Counted from the first letter of the stretch, positions 8,246 to 16,486 are shown. The stretch is 64,000 bases of DNA from an uncultured Arenicella sp. (GCA_947499305.1 CANMNN010000025.1:1-64000), one strand, 5' to 3'. A program made the numbers and translations. Notes: generated by a model not told the origin, from the sequence alone.

Positions 8246-8968
8246 TCAGCCGCACTTGCTGTCGCCGCAACTAAGACAAGTCATACACCCATCCATCAAC
8301 ACTACCGCCTTGGTATTGCATTTGTTACAAACGGTGGCGCTGTCTGGGAAGCTGCCCTCTACGACATCACCGCCATCGCTTTTACCTTGAGCGGCGTCAA
8401 TTTCTGCGCGCTTCTTTTCTAAGAAGGCTTTCTGATGGTCGTCTAAATTGTCGGCTTTGATCATGCCTATCATTTGCATGTGGCGCTCAATGCAGTGGCC
8501 GATTTCAGCAACGATTGATGGCATGAATACGCCACCTGGTTTGAAGTAACCGCCTTTAGGGTCGAACACGGCTTTGAGTTCTTCAACCATAAAGGTTGTG
8601 TCGCCGCCTTTGCGGAACACGGCTGAGATCAAACGCGTTAGGGCAACTACCCATTGGAAGTTGTCCATGTTTTTGGAGTTGATGAACACTTCAAACGGGC
8701 GGCGAGCTTCGTGCTCGGTGCCTTCGTTTAGAATGATGTCGTTGATGGTGATGTACATCGCGTGTTCGGTTACTGGGGTTTTAACTTTGTAAGTTGAACC
8801 CACCAACATGTCAGGGCGTTGCACTGACTCGTGCATGCGCACGACTTCGGCTTTCTTTTGTTGGGCTTCGCTTTCTTCAGCGGTAGCAATGCGCGCTGGC
8901 TCTGCGGGTTCAGCGTCGGCTGTTTTTACTTGGTAGCCTGTGATTTTGCCGGTGATTTTTTTAGTCAT
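8246..8968 (-). CDS. nrdJb: Class II ribonucleotide reductase, C-terminal subunit NrdJb
   Basis: This 240-residue protein supplies the C-terminal part of the adenosylcobalamin-dependent ribonucleotide reductase, which is split into two genes in some gammaproteobacteria such as Pseudomonas. The middle (FEVFINSKNMDNFQWVVALT, then RLISAVFRKGG) matches the region that follows the barrel in single-chain NrdJ. The C-terminus has CNKC and CMTCLSCGDSKCG, the mobile redox cysteines that re-reduce the active site through thioredoxin. The N-terminal 60 residues are charged and variable. It is downstream of nrdJa on the same strand, 228 bp away, with a long palindrome between them, so expression may be separately tuned. 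Confidence 0.9.
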   Translation of the reverse strand: MTKKITGKITGYQVKTADAEPAEPARIATAEESEAQQKKAEVVRMHESVQRPDMLVGSTYKVKTPVTEHAMYITINDIILNEGTEHEARRPFEVFINSKNMDNFQWVVALTRLISAVFRKGGDTTFMVEELKAVFDPKGGYFKPGGVFMPSIVAEIGHCIERHMQMIGMIKADNLDDHQKAFLEKKRAEIDAAQGKSDGGDVVEGSFPDSATVCNKCNTKAVVLMDGCMTCLSCGDSKCG

Positions 8969-9080
8969 GGTTTTTCCTCATGCCAAGCTTAGTTTAGGGA
9001 GCTTGGTCTTTTATATTCTGTCTTTTCTTAAGGTGCTAAATGTTCTTAACATCTGAGCTACTACCGCAAGCATTTGGTGA

Positions 9081-9189
9081 GAGTCATTTTGTGCTAATCA
9101 AGGCGGGGAATAATTTTTAGTGAGGCGCGTACTATAGTACGTAACGAGCTAAAAATTATTCTCCAACGCCGAGTAGCGCAAAATGAATC
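9081..9189 (-). repeat. Long imperfect palindrome, copy 2 (after nrdJa)
   Basis: Arms GAGTCATTTTGTGCTA (9081-9096) and TAGCGCAAAATGAATC (9174-9189) pair at 14 of 16 positions. Inner arms GGGAATAATTTTTAG (from about 9106) and CTAAAAATTATTCTCC (from about 9149) pair almost perfectly. The tip TGAGGCGCGTACTATAGTAC followed by GTAACGAG resembles copy 1. It lies a few bases after the nrdJa stop, between nrdJa and nrdJb. Confidence 0.85.
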
Positions 9190-9196
9190 CAACAAA

Positions 9197-11398
9197 TTAG
9201 AATTTGCCGTAATAACCCTCTTTTAGGGCATCGAAGAGATTCGCCGCCGTATGCGTCTCACCGTCGTACTCAACTTCTTCGTTACCTTTGAACTCTACCG
9301 TTGAGCCGTCATCTAAGGTGAACTGGTAAGTTGTGTTTTCAAGGTCATCTTCTTTAACCAATACGCCTTGGAAGGCTTCAGGGTTAAAGCGGAAGGTTGT
9401 GCAACCTTTCAAACCTTTGTCGTAAGCGTACATGTAGATTTCTTTGAAGTCTTCGTACGGAAACTCAGTAGGCACGTTGGCTGTTTTCGAGATGCTTGAA
9501 TCAACCCATTTTTGCGCGGCGGCTTGAATGTCTACATGCTGCTTTGGTGTGATGGTGTCTGAGGTTACAAAGTTTGCAGGCAACTGCTCGTCTTCGTTAT
9601 CTGAATACGGCATGGCGTTGGCGTTAACTACTTCGCGATACGCGAGCAATTCATACGAGAACACATCAACCTTTTCTTTGGTTTTGCGACCTTCACGAAT
9701 TACGTTGCGTGCGTAGTGATGCGCGAAACTTGGCTCAATGCCATTACTTACATTGTTAGCCATCGACAATGAGATTGTGCCTGTTGGCGCGATCGATGAG
9801 TGGTGAGAGAAGCGTGCGCCAATGCGCGACAGCTCTTCAACTAACTCAGGGTCAATCTCGCCGATTTGTTGCATATAACGGCTGTATTTTGCGTGCAGTT
9901 CAGCGCCGTTTACGGTATCACCAATTTTATAACCGTCGGCTTCCATTTCTGGGCGTAGGGCTAACATTTCACCGTCTACTGTGAACTCTTCGTTCATGAT
10001 TGGCGCTGGGCCTTTTTCTTTAGCAAGCTCTAGTGCTTGGTTCCAACCGGCCATCGCCATTTCACGAGCGATTGATTCGGTAAACTCTACTGAGTTGTCA
10101 TCACCGTAGGTCATGCCAAGCATGGTTACCGTTGAACCCAAACCTAAGAAGCCCATGCCGTGACGACGCTTGCGTTCGATCTCAGCACGTTGGCCATCAA
10201 GCGGCAGACCATTGATCTCTACAACGTTATCGAGCATGCGGGTAAATACGCTCACCACTTCACGATACTTGTCCCAGTCAAAACGAGCTTCGTCAGTGAA
10301 CGGGTCAACAACAAATTTGGTTAGGTTAACCGATCCAAGCAAGCAACTGCCATAAGGAGGCAACGGCTGTTCGCCACAAGGGTTGGTGGCACGAATGTTC
10401 TCAACAAACCAGTTGTTGTTTTTGGTGTTAACCTCGTCGATCAAGATAAAACCAGGTTCAGCGAAATCATAGGTTGAGGTCATGATCATGTTCCACAAAC
10501 GATTCGCAGGAATCGTGCTGTAGACTTTGCATGCGGTTAAGCCTTGATCATTTTTGATATAACCGTTTTCTGCAGGATAACGACGCCAGATGATTTCACT
10601 TGAAGTATATACGTCGAGCTTATCTTCTTTGGCTTCCTTTTCGGTTACAGGAAAAGAGAGTTTCCATTCGTCATCGTTCTTAACTGCTTCGATAAAGTCA
10701 GAGGTGATTAACAATGACAAGTTGAATTGGCGTAGACGGCCGTCTTCACGTTTAGCGCGGATAAACTCCATAACATCAGGATGACTAATGTCGAAGGTTG
10801 CCATTTGCGCACCGCGGCGGCCACCCGCTGAGCTTACGGTGAAACACATTTTGTCGAAGATATCCATGAACGACAATGGGCCCGAGGTATACGCACCTGC
10901 GCCTGATACATACGCGCCTTTAGGGCGTAGTGTCGAGAACTCATAGCCAATGCCGCAACCCGCTTTTAAGGTCATGCCTGCTTCGTGGTTCTTATTAAGG
11001 ATGTCATCCATTGAGTCGGTAATAGTGCCCGACACAGTACAGTTAATGGTAGAAGTAGCAGGCTTATAGGCTTGGGCTCCGGCGTTAGAAATAATGCGGC
11101 CTGCAGGGAGAGCGCCGTTATCTAATGCCCATACAAAACGCTCATACCAATGCTCACGCAAGGCATCAGTTTGTTCTACACCCGATAGTGCCGAGGCAAC
11201 ACGTTCGATAGTGTCCCCAGTTGTCTCGTCGACAGCCTTACCCGCTTTGTCTTTTAGACGATACTTTTTGTCCCAAATGTCAGCTGAAGTGGATTGCAGC
11301 GGCATTTGTTTTAACTTGATTTCACCGCCCTTGGCTGCGGTGCTAACAGATACGATTGTTTGATTCGCAGATTGTAACTCTTCTACGGGATTGCCCAT
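9197..11398 (-). CDS. nrdJa: Class II (B12-dependent) ribonucleotide reductase catalytic subunit NrdJa
   Basis: This 733-residue catalytic chain makes deoxyribonucleotides with adenosylcobalamin as radical source and works with or without oxygen. Visible motifs: TSTINCTVSGTI (first redox cysteine), the substrate-loop stretch SSAGGRRGAQMATFDISHPD, the active-site NPCGEQPLPPYGSC, and the phosphate-binding GTISLSMANNVSNGIEPSF. The true start is ATG at 11398 (MGNPVEELQS), with GAGGAT upstream; an ATG 90 bp further out adds an unlikely extension. The usual C-terminal cysteine tail is absent because it is on NrdJb. A NrdR-box-like site lies about 570 bp upstream. I saw no B12 riboswitch. Confidence 0.93.
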   Translation of the reverse strand: MGNPVEELQSANQTIVSVSTAAKGGEIKLKQMPLQSTSADIWDKKYRLKDKAGKAVDETTGDTIERVASALSGVEQTDALREHWYERFVWALDNGALPAGRIISNAGAQAYKPATSTINCTVSGTITDSMDDILNKNHEAGMTLKAGCGIGYEFSTLRPKGAYVSGAGAYTSGPLSFMDIFDKMCFTVSSAGGRRGAQMATFDISHPDVMEFIRAKREDGRLRQFNLSLLITSDFIEAVKNDDEWKLSFPVTEKEAKEDKLDVYTSSEIIWRRYPAENGYIKNDQGLTACKVYSTIPANRLWNMIMTSTYDFAEPGFILIDEVNTKNNNWFVENIRATNPCGEQPLPPYGSCLLGSVNLTKFVVDPFTDEARFDWDKYREVVSVFTRMLDNVVEINGLPLDGQRAEIERKRRHGMGFLGLGSTVTMLGMTYGDDNSVEFTESIAREMAMAGWNQALELAKEKGPAPIMNEEFTVDGEMLALRPEMEADGYKIGDTVNGAELHAKYSRYMQQIGEIDPELVEELSRIGARFSHHSSIAPTGTISLSMANNVSNGIEPSFAHHYARNVIREGRKTKEKVDVFSYELLAYREVVNANAMPYSDNEDEQLPANFVTSDTITPKQHVDIQAAAQKWVDSSISKTANVPTEFPYEDFKEIYMYAYDKGLKGCTTFRFNPEAFQGVLVKEDDLENTTYQFTLDDGSTVEFKGNEEVEYDGETHTAANLFDALKEGYYGKF

Positions 11399-11964
11399 TA
11401 TATTTATCCTCGGTCGCGATACAGCTGTGAAGGCAGCTGGCCGCATTTCTAGTTTTAAGCTGCCTTTGAACATTGCTTGAAGCCACACACTCTAAATGAC
11501 TCAATAAACTGGGGTGGCACGATGCAAACAAAAGAATGTAAACAAAACAATGCCAGCCGAACAACGTTAAAAGCGTTAAATTGGTTAGGTAGTACTTTTT
11601 CTAATAGGCCACTTAGCGCTAAGCCTGATTAGCATAAATCAACATCTATTCTGATCGGTCGAGCATTCGTATAAGAAGACACACTAATGATTGCAACCCA
11701 TTTCCCTGCAACCGCACACCGCGATCTAGTTCAATCTCTTCCAACGCCTGCTAAATTTGTTACATTTGGTTATAGGTACCAGCAAATTCGCTTCCCAAAA
11801 CGAAAATTGGTTTACACTGAACCAAGTTGTTCCCTACCTAAACAGCTAAATTTACCCAAGCGCTTGATAAACAAATGTTTTAACGCGCTCGTATTACTCG
11901 TAAAAAGTCTGCGGTTTAGTGTTGAAACAGCTCAAAATAGCAGTTGTGACCCTACTCGACAAAA

Positions 11965-11980
11965 ACACTATATGTAGTGG
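11965..11980. promoter_or_regulatory. NrdR-box-like site
   Basis: ACACTATATGTAGTGG fits the NrdR consensus acaCwAtATaTwGtgt at 14 of 16 positions and is near-palindromic. NrdR represses ribonucleotide reductase genes and usually binds two boxes about 31 bp apart; I found no second box. It is about 570 bp from the nrdJa start, so a regulatory link is uncertain. Confidence 0.35.
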
Positions 11981-12117
11981 TTTTAATCAGAACGAAGACA
12001 AGATAATGGGTATGATCTAAATTCGCAAGCGTTTTTTCTGAATTAGAAAAAGAAAATTAATTGCAATAGAAGCCACCGTTTTTTTTGAAGAAAATGAACA
12101 AAAATCGATTGAACGCA

Positions 12118-12133
12118 CGCGATATATATCGCG
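12118..12133. repeat. Perfect 16-bp palindrome
   Basis: CGCGATATATATCGCG is a perfect inverted repeat about 147 bp upstream of the Sel1/SPOR start. Its core CGATATATATCG recurs inside a longer palindrome at 57931-57960. It could be a repressor operator. Confidence 0.5.
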
Positions 12134-12279
12134 GTTACAATGTGTGCCAAAGTTGGTAGTAAACTGCTTTACTGGAACTCACATGACCTTAGTGCACTGC
12201 ATTTCATTATTTACCGTTATAATGGAGACCAATCTTGCTCTCTCCCCACAGCGGCTAAACCTATTTGTCGATACATACT

Positions 12280-13830
12280 ATGAATAGATTAATATCGCTC
12301 ACCACCACTTTGCTGCTTATTTATTGTTCTGATTTGTTTGGCCAAACAATTGAAACACAAGACTCAGGAGCGAGCACTCTAATTGGGCGCCAAGCGTTAG
12401 AAACAGACTATCAAGCTGAATTGGACAAATGGATGCTTCAGGCCTACGAAGGCGATCAAGATGCTCAATTCAAAGTGGGAGCTCTATTCACCAATGATCA
12501 ATTTCAATCGGCAGACATGGAGCAAGCTGTCTATTGGTACAAGCAAGCCGCAAGGCAAGGACATGCGCTGGCACAATACAACTTAGGGCACCAATACCTT
12601 ACGGGCGTTGGTGTTAAGAGAAATGAAGCCGAAGCAATGAAGTGGTGGCTAAAGGCCGCCGAACAAGAGCATCCGCTGGCACAGTTCAACATTGGTCGTG
12701 CCTATTACTTAGGTATTGGCCTTAAGGAAGATCACTCTCAATCAAAACTATGGTTTCGACGGGCGGCTAAAAATAATGAGCCAAAATCCATAGACATACT
12801 CACGCAACTAAATTGGGAGACTGACGCCCCTGTGGCCGATAGCTCCGAAGCCATCAGCACTAGCGAATCTCTAGAAGCGAAAAACGGCGGGAGCACCAAC
12901 AAAACAAAGCACACTGCGCAGGAGCATGAAGAAGAACCGGTAGCCAAGCTACAAGCAGAAGATAAGAAAGTAGACACTTTAGAAGGCGAACAGGTAAACA
13001 GCGCTCCGACTTCTGGCGCTGCAGGCAAAGACCTTAGCGCTTCATCTAAACCAATTGCGGTTTATACCGATCCGTCAAAACGTTCTGTACTAATCGCCAT
13101 TCTCGACATACGCGATCAACTCGTTGTCTCAGATTCAGATGCGCAATGGACGAAAGTGAGAAACGTTGGGGGCTTCCCTGTCTGGGTTCATCAAGACTTC
13201 ATTCAGATAACCGATGATATAGGCACAATTCAGGGTAATGCTGTTAACGCTCGCTCAGTACCGTTAATAACCAAAGGAAGTATTGTTGGCAGGCTGAACG
13301 ATGGTGAAAAACTCGCGGTGCTGGATAAGCGCAATGGTTGGTTTCGTGTAATGTCTCCAAACCGCTTTCATGCCTGGGTAAAAACCGAAGACTTTCAAGA
13401 CGAAAAGCAGGTCGCCATTGCACCGGTGAAAGATGCCGTGAAAACAGAAGATTCGACTACGCGAAACAGTTCTCAAACTGTCAGCAATTCACTTAATAAC
13501 AATGACTGGCTCTTTAGTCAGAGCTCTGATCGATATACTTTACAGCTCGCTAGCTTTAACGAGGCCTCCAAAGTTGCCGAGTTTACGGCACGCAAAAAGT
13601 TCGTTAATAATAAAAACTTGCATGGTTTTACATCTGTATCGAAAGGCAAAGAGTGGACCTATTTCGCTTACGGCAGTTACGCCAGTTCTGATGAGGCGAA
13701 ACTAGCTCGTGAAGAAATCGGGCAAAAACTAGCTTGGATTAGAAGTTTTAGCAAACTTCAACAGAACCGCTGCATTGCCTGGAAAAAGCAAATACCAGCC
13801 CCTAAAGAACTCAACAAGTATTGCTCATAA
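12280..13830 (+). CDS. Exported Sel1-repeat, SH3 and SPOR-domain protein
   Basis: A 516-residue envelope protein. It has an N-terminal signal segment (LISLTTTLLLIYCSDLFG), three Sel1 repeats (YWYKQAARQGHALAQYNLGH, WWLKAAEQEHPLAQFNIGRA, LWFRRAAKNNEPKS), an acidic linker, two SH3-like domains (near PSKRSVLIAILDIRDQL, and GNAVNARSVPLITKGSIVGR), and a C-terminal SPOR domain (YTLQLASFNEASKVAEF). SPOR domains bind denuded septal peptidoglycan and Sel1 repeats bind proteins, so a role in cell-wall or division processes is likely but inferred. I chose ATG at 12280 because the upstream TTG at 12265 only adds five residues before the signal. Its stop overlaps the zur start (TAATG), so the two are translationally coupled. 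Confidence 0.82.
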   Translation: MNRLISLTTTLLLIYCSDLFGQTIETQDSGASTLIGRQALETDYQAELDKWMLQAYEGDQDAQFKVGALFTNDQFQSADMEQAVYWYKQAARQGHALAQYNLGHQYLTGVGVKRNEAEAMKWWLKAAEQEHPLAQFNIGRAYYLGIGLKEDHSQSKLWFRRAAKNNEPKSIDILTQLNWETDAPVADSSEAISTSESLEAKNGGSTNKTKHTAQEHEEEPVAKLQAEDKKVDTLEGEQVNSAPTSGAAGKDLSASSKPIAVYTDPSKRSVLIAILDIRDQLVVSDSDAQWTKVRNVGGFPVWVHQDFIQITDDIGTIQGNAVNARSVPLITKGSIVGRLNDGEKLAVLDKRNGWFRVMSPNRFHAWVKTEDFQDEKQVAIAPVKDAVKTEDSTTRNSSQTVSNSLNNNDWLFSQSSDRYTLQLASFNEASKVAEFTARKKFVNNKNLHGFTSVSKGKEWTYFAYGSYASSDEAKLAREEIGQKLAWIRSFSKLQQNRCIAWKKQIPAPKELNKYCS

Positions 13831-14327
13831 TGACGAAAAGCAAACAAGTAATCTCTCCGTTTCATGGCGAACACGATCACAGCCTTTGTCAGAAAGACGC
13901 ACTTGAATCAGCGGTAATTGAGTGTGAAAAACAAGGCTTGAGACTCACCACCATTCGTCGCCAAGTTCTAGAAATTATCTGGGCACAGCACAATCCAATT
14001 GGCGCTTACGACGTACTGCAAAAGCTTCAAGAGTCTGGTCATAAACCTGCCCCGCCTACAGCCTATAGAGCACTAGAATTCTTAGTTTCGGCTAAGCTGG
14101 TTCACAGAGTAGAATCGCTCAATGCGTATATTGGCTGCCCCTCACCGAACGCTAAGCACCAATGCCAGTTTTATATCTGTAGCGAATGCGGACACGTCGC
14201 TGAAGTGAGCAACCCCGACGTTTCTGCAGCGATAACGGCTGGCGCAGAAGACCTAGGTTTCACTAGCCAACAACCCGTAATAGAAGTTCACGGCGTGTGC
14301 AAGGATTGCCAAAAGAGCGCTACCTGA
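13830..14327 (+). CDS. zur: Zinc uptake regulator, Fur family
   Basis: This 165-residue DNA-binding repressor senses zinc and controls uptake and zinc-sparing genes. The winged helix (LRLTTIRRQVLEIIWAQHNP, GAYDVLQKLQESGHKPAPPT, AYRALEFLVSAKLVH) is followed by the metal and dimerisation domain with CSECGH and CKDCQK, the structural zinc cysteines. HQCQFYICSECGH is Zur-like rather than Fur-like. The start overlaps the stop of the Sel1/SPOR gene. It converges on a delta-class carbonic anhydrase, a zinc enzyme. I could not find a clear Zur operator near either gene, so regulation of that neighbour is inferred from position only. Confidence 0.85.
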   Translation: MTKSKQVISPFHGEHDHSLCQKDALESAVIECEKQGLRLTTIRRQVLEIIWAQHNPIGAYDVLQKLQESGHKPAPPTAYRALEFLVSAKLVHRVESLNAYIGCPSPNAKHQCQFYICSECGHVAEVSNPDVSAAITAGAEDLGFTSQQPVIEVHGVCKDCQKSAT

Positions 14328-14356
14328 TCAGGGTTATAAGCTCCTCCGAATAAAAA

Positions 14357-14398
14357 AAGGAGCACCTGAGATCACGATGTGATGCTCAGTTGCTCCTT
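14357..14398 (-). terminator. Second terminator after the carbonic anhydrase
   Basis: Arms AAGGAGCA (14357-14364) and TGCTCCTT (14391-14398) enclose a further CTGAG/CTCAG stem. Read on the minus strand the hairpin is followed by seven T. It backs up the terminator at 14412-14448 and also faces incoming zur transcription. Confidence 0.65.
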
Positions 14399-14411
14399 AG
14401 CAGCTTTGCAG

Positions 14412-14448
14412 AAAAAACGCGTTAAAACCGCTGATCGGTTTTAACGCG
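14412..14448 (-). terminator. Intrinsic terminator of the carbonic anhydrase gene
   Basis: A 13-bp perfect stem (CGCGTTAAAACCG, loop of 5, CGGTTTTAACGCG) is followed on the minus strand by six T. It starts 24 nt after the carbonic anhydrase stop. Confidence 0.85.
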
Positions 14449-14471
14449 CACTGGCCGAGCCCGGCTATTGC

Positions 14472-15332
14472 CTAATTGATTGGCGATAGAAGTGCTGGGT
14501 TAGTAACCAAGTTTCTAACTGCGTGAGCACTGCCTTCGTCAAAGATATTGTCCGAGCACCACTCTCCTACAGAATTGATGTCCAACACGGCGGTCTTAGG
14601 GCGCATACTCCAACTGACTTGCAATGGTGATGCTTTTTCGTTGTAAGCCGGCCCAGTTGTTGAGCCTAAATATTCTACCGGGCGACCTGTATCACTCGGA
14701 ATACTAGGCGCTTGCGCATAACCGTTAACGGTTTTGACTTGAGCTAACTCACCGAAGTCCAGCGCTGATTCGTCGTTAGCGAGCACAAAAACTTGGCCCT
14801 CCACTCTGAGCCCAGGATTCATAGTGCTGTCGGCGAGGCATGCCCCCAAAGTTGGCCCAGGTGTTACCTGCGCAGACGTGAACACCCAGTGCACTTCAAT
14901 CGTATCTCCCACTTTAAGGGGTTTATCTTTGCTGCCACATATCGTGTCTTTGACAGGCTTTAGTTGCGCTTTAGTCAATTTTCCATCGTAAACAAAGCCA
15001 GTATCATGGCCTTTACCATCACCATTACCTGCATAAGTGGTGTAGTCACCGCCTTTGTGCTCCGCATTTTTGTGGAAGTGGATATTACATAGGTTCATAT
15101 TGCTTCGATTGGGGGCAAAGCCGAAAGCGCGTAAATTTGTTCCGTAGGCTTGATCGATATCACGAGGCGACTGCGGTCCGTAGCCTTTACCATCCGTATT
15201 TTTTTGCAGCGCCGCGCGCTGATCGGCGACGACCTTATCGCTTACATCCTTAGCTACGGCAGGTAGAGAACACAAGCCTGTTAGTGATGCCACTAATAAA
15301 ATTCTTTTGCCTTGAGTGCGAATATTTTTCAT
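14472..15332 (-). CDS. Delta-class carbonic anhydrase, exported
   Basis: This 286-residue secreted enzyme interconverts CO2 and bicarbonate. The signal peptide is residues 1-27 (LVASLTGLCSLPAVA, then K). The core NLCNIHFHKNAEHKGG (80-95) gives the HxH pair (H85, H87), and EVHWV supplies the third likely zinc ligand (H148), as in the delta class known from diatoms and some bacteria. Six cysteines suggest disulphides, in keeping with the periplasm. It is transcribed alone, ended by two tandem terminators, and converges with zur. An imperfect repeat GAGAGT...ACTCTC lies at 15384-15408 upstream, of unknown meaning. The family call is from motif memory, not a database search. Confidence 0.8.
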   Translation of the reverse strand: MKNIRTQGKRILLVASLTGLCSLPAVAKDVSDKVVADQRAALQKNTDGKGYGPQSPRDIDQAYGTNLRAFGFAPNRSNMNLCNIHFHKNAEHKGGDYTTYAGNGDGKGHDTGFVYDGKLTKAQLKPVKDTICGSKDKPLKVGDTIEVHWVFTSAQVTPGPTLGACLADSTMNPGLRVEGQVFVLANDESALDFGELAQVKTVNGYAQAPSIPSDTGRPVEYLGSTTGPAYNEKASPLQVSWSMRPKTAVLDINSVGEWCSDNIFDEGSAHAVRNLVTNPALLSPIN

Positions 15333-15540
15333 GATTTGAAACTCTTGAGTTACGTATTATTTTTAAATTTGAAGTCGGTTACTGAGAGTAATTATAGCTG
15401 CGACTCTCACTAAACAAATCGCTCGCTATTCCCTAAAATAGCATTACTTTAACGAAGATTATCAGCGACTCGGTTTACAGAATGTATTTGCGGTTCTCAT
15501 TGCTTTTTCATGGCGCTGAGAACGAGGTTATTAACAGTTG

Positions 15541-15586
15541 TAAAAAATGCCTCGTCAGTTTCAAAAAACCTTGTTCGACGAGGCAT
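15541..15586 (-). terminator. Intrinsic terminator after the 22-codon ORF
   Basis: Arms ATGCCTCGTC (15547-15556) and GACGAGGCAT (15577-15586) make a 10-bp perfect stem with a 20-nt loop. On the minus strand a T run follows. It lies 37 nt after the stop of the 22-codon ORF and defines a transcript of under about 200 nt. Confidence 0.75.
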
Positions 15587-15622
15587 AAACGTATTTGCAA
15601 TGATCTATGTAATACACCGGGT

Positions 15623-15691
15623 TTAGCTAGTCATCTCGATGTATGCCACGAGACCTAATAAAGCCAGCGTTACGATTACCATGATTTCCAT
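15623..15691 (-). CDS. 22-codon hydrophobic small protein
   Basis: ATG at 15691 opens a frame beginning MEIMVIVTLALLGLVAYIE and ending three residues later. AGAGAGG lies 8 nt upstream, a strong ribosome binding site, and a perfect terminator follows 37 nt after the stop. The peptide is one membrane helix with a short acidic-polar tail. Independent start and stop signals argue that it is a real gene and not a chance frame. By analogy it could be a small membrane-complex subunit (KdpF or CydX type), a stress peptide, or a type I toxin of the Ibs kind; no antisense RNA could be confirmed. It lies between the carbonic anhydrase and the HPF-like gene. Confidence 0.55.
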   Translation of the reverse strand: MEIMVIVTLALLGLVAYIEMTS

Positions 15692-16019
15692 AAAAATTAC
15701 CTCTCTGTTAAGTTGATGTGAGAAGTTTATTCGCTTGCGCGTCTAAAGCTTGTCTATTTTTATCATCGAAAAAGAAGGTTAATACTTAATAATAATCAGT
15801 TTCTACCTGAAATTAGACTCACTCGTATTGAATAAGAAATTTCAACTAAAGGCGCCTAATAGTTTTTATTAGTAGCAACGCCCGCCTATGTTTATCTAAA
15901 TAGAGACATTCTCGGAACTATGGTATTTCCGAACAATATCTTATAAATGATCGAATTTTCTTATTTGGAAAAACACTTACTATAAGGATTCTAGTAATCA
16001 TCGAAAGGAGAAGTACACC
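15692..16019. other. Intergenic region, promoters only
   Basis: This AT-rich stretch lies between the 22-codon ORF (-) and the HPF-like gene (+) and should hold both promoters. No coding sequence, tRNA or obvious sigma-54 element was found. Confidence 0.4.
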
Positions 16020-16397
16020 ATGCAAACAGCAATTAAGTCATCGGACTATGCTTTAACAGGCGCACTCAGGTCATTCATTCGAGGTCAAATAGACAAAACG
16101 ATGCACGCTTCATCATCGCATATTCACAAGTTAACCGTTCGGCTTAAAGACTTAAACGGCCCCAAAGGTGGTGAGGATAAAGAATGTTGTATCGAAATTA
16201 TGCTAGCTGAGCAAGCTCCCGTGATCGTAAAAAAACGCAGCTCTAACGCCTATGCAAGCATTCGTAACGCGCTTGATCGGGCGTCTCGTATAACATTGCG
16301 TCGACTTCGAAAAAAGAGAAACGATCTACGAAAGCCCAGCGCCTTAAAGTCAAATGAGGAGAACTCAAGTGAGTTTGAGGGTCAAAGAAACCCTTAA
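16020..16397 (+). CDS. HPF/RaiA-type ribosome-associated protein
   Basis: A 125-residue protein with the RaiA/HPF fold: an N-terminal strand-helix (SDYALTGALRSFIRGQIDKT), a strand with HKLTVRLKDLNGPKGGEDKE, and the basic helix NAYASIRNALDRASRITLRR. HPF proteins bind the 30S decoding region in stationary phase or under stress. A basic tail (RLRKKRNDLRK) and a polar C-terminal extension follow. GGAG (16006-16009, in GAAAGGAGAAG) gives a good ribosome site. It stands alone here, not beside rpoN as the housekeeping hpf usually does, so it may be a second, stress-specific copy (inferred). Confidence 0.75.
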   Translation: MQTAIKSSDYALTGALRSFIRGQIDKTMHASSSHIHKLTVRLKDLNGPKGGEDKECCIEIMLAEQAPVIVKKRSSNAYASIRNALDRASRITLRRLRKKRNDLRKPSALKSNEENSSEFEGQRNP

Positions 16398-16486
16398 CAT
16401 TAATACTAATTAGATAACCTAGTGAACTGCAAAGAGGTGTGTATTTCTCAGCAAATAACGAGTCGACAACGCCGAAAAGACATCGA

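Larger units (their letters stand above)
11399..12279. other. Long divergent intergenic region (881 bp)
   Basis: This lies between nrdJa (-) and the Sel1/SPOR gene (+). A 96-codon plus-strand frame at 11687-11977 exists but has weak initiation signals and shuffled-looking composition, so I do not call it. Notable sites are a NrdR-box-like sequence at 11965-11980 and a perfect 16-bp palindrome at 12118-12133. TTATAAT at 12217-12223 resembles a -10 element for the plus-strand gene. The length is unusual for this otherwise compact region. Confidence 0.5.

Noticed and set aside
11399..11690. B12 riboswitch upstream of nrdJa
   Set aside because: No B12 box (GCCACTG-type) or matching stems were found on the minus strand.
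11687..11977. 96-codon plus-strand frame upstream of the Sel1/SPOR gene
   Set aside because: Weak initiation signal, shuffled-looking composition, and it runs through the NrdR-box-like site; not enough to call a gene.
12738..13028. 96-codon minus-strand frame inside the Sel1/SPOR gene
   Set aside because: Antisense shadow of a well-supported coding sequence.
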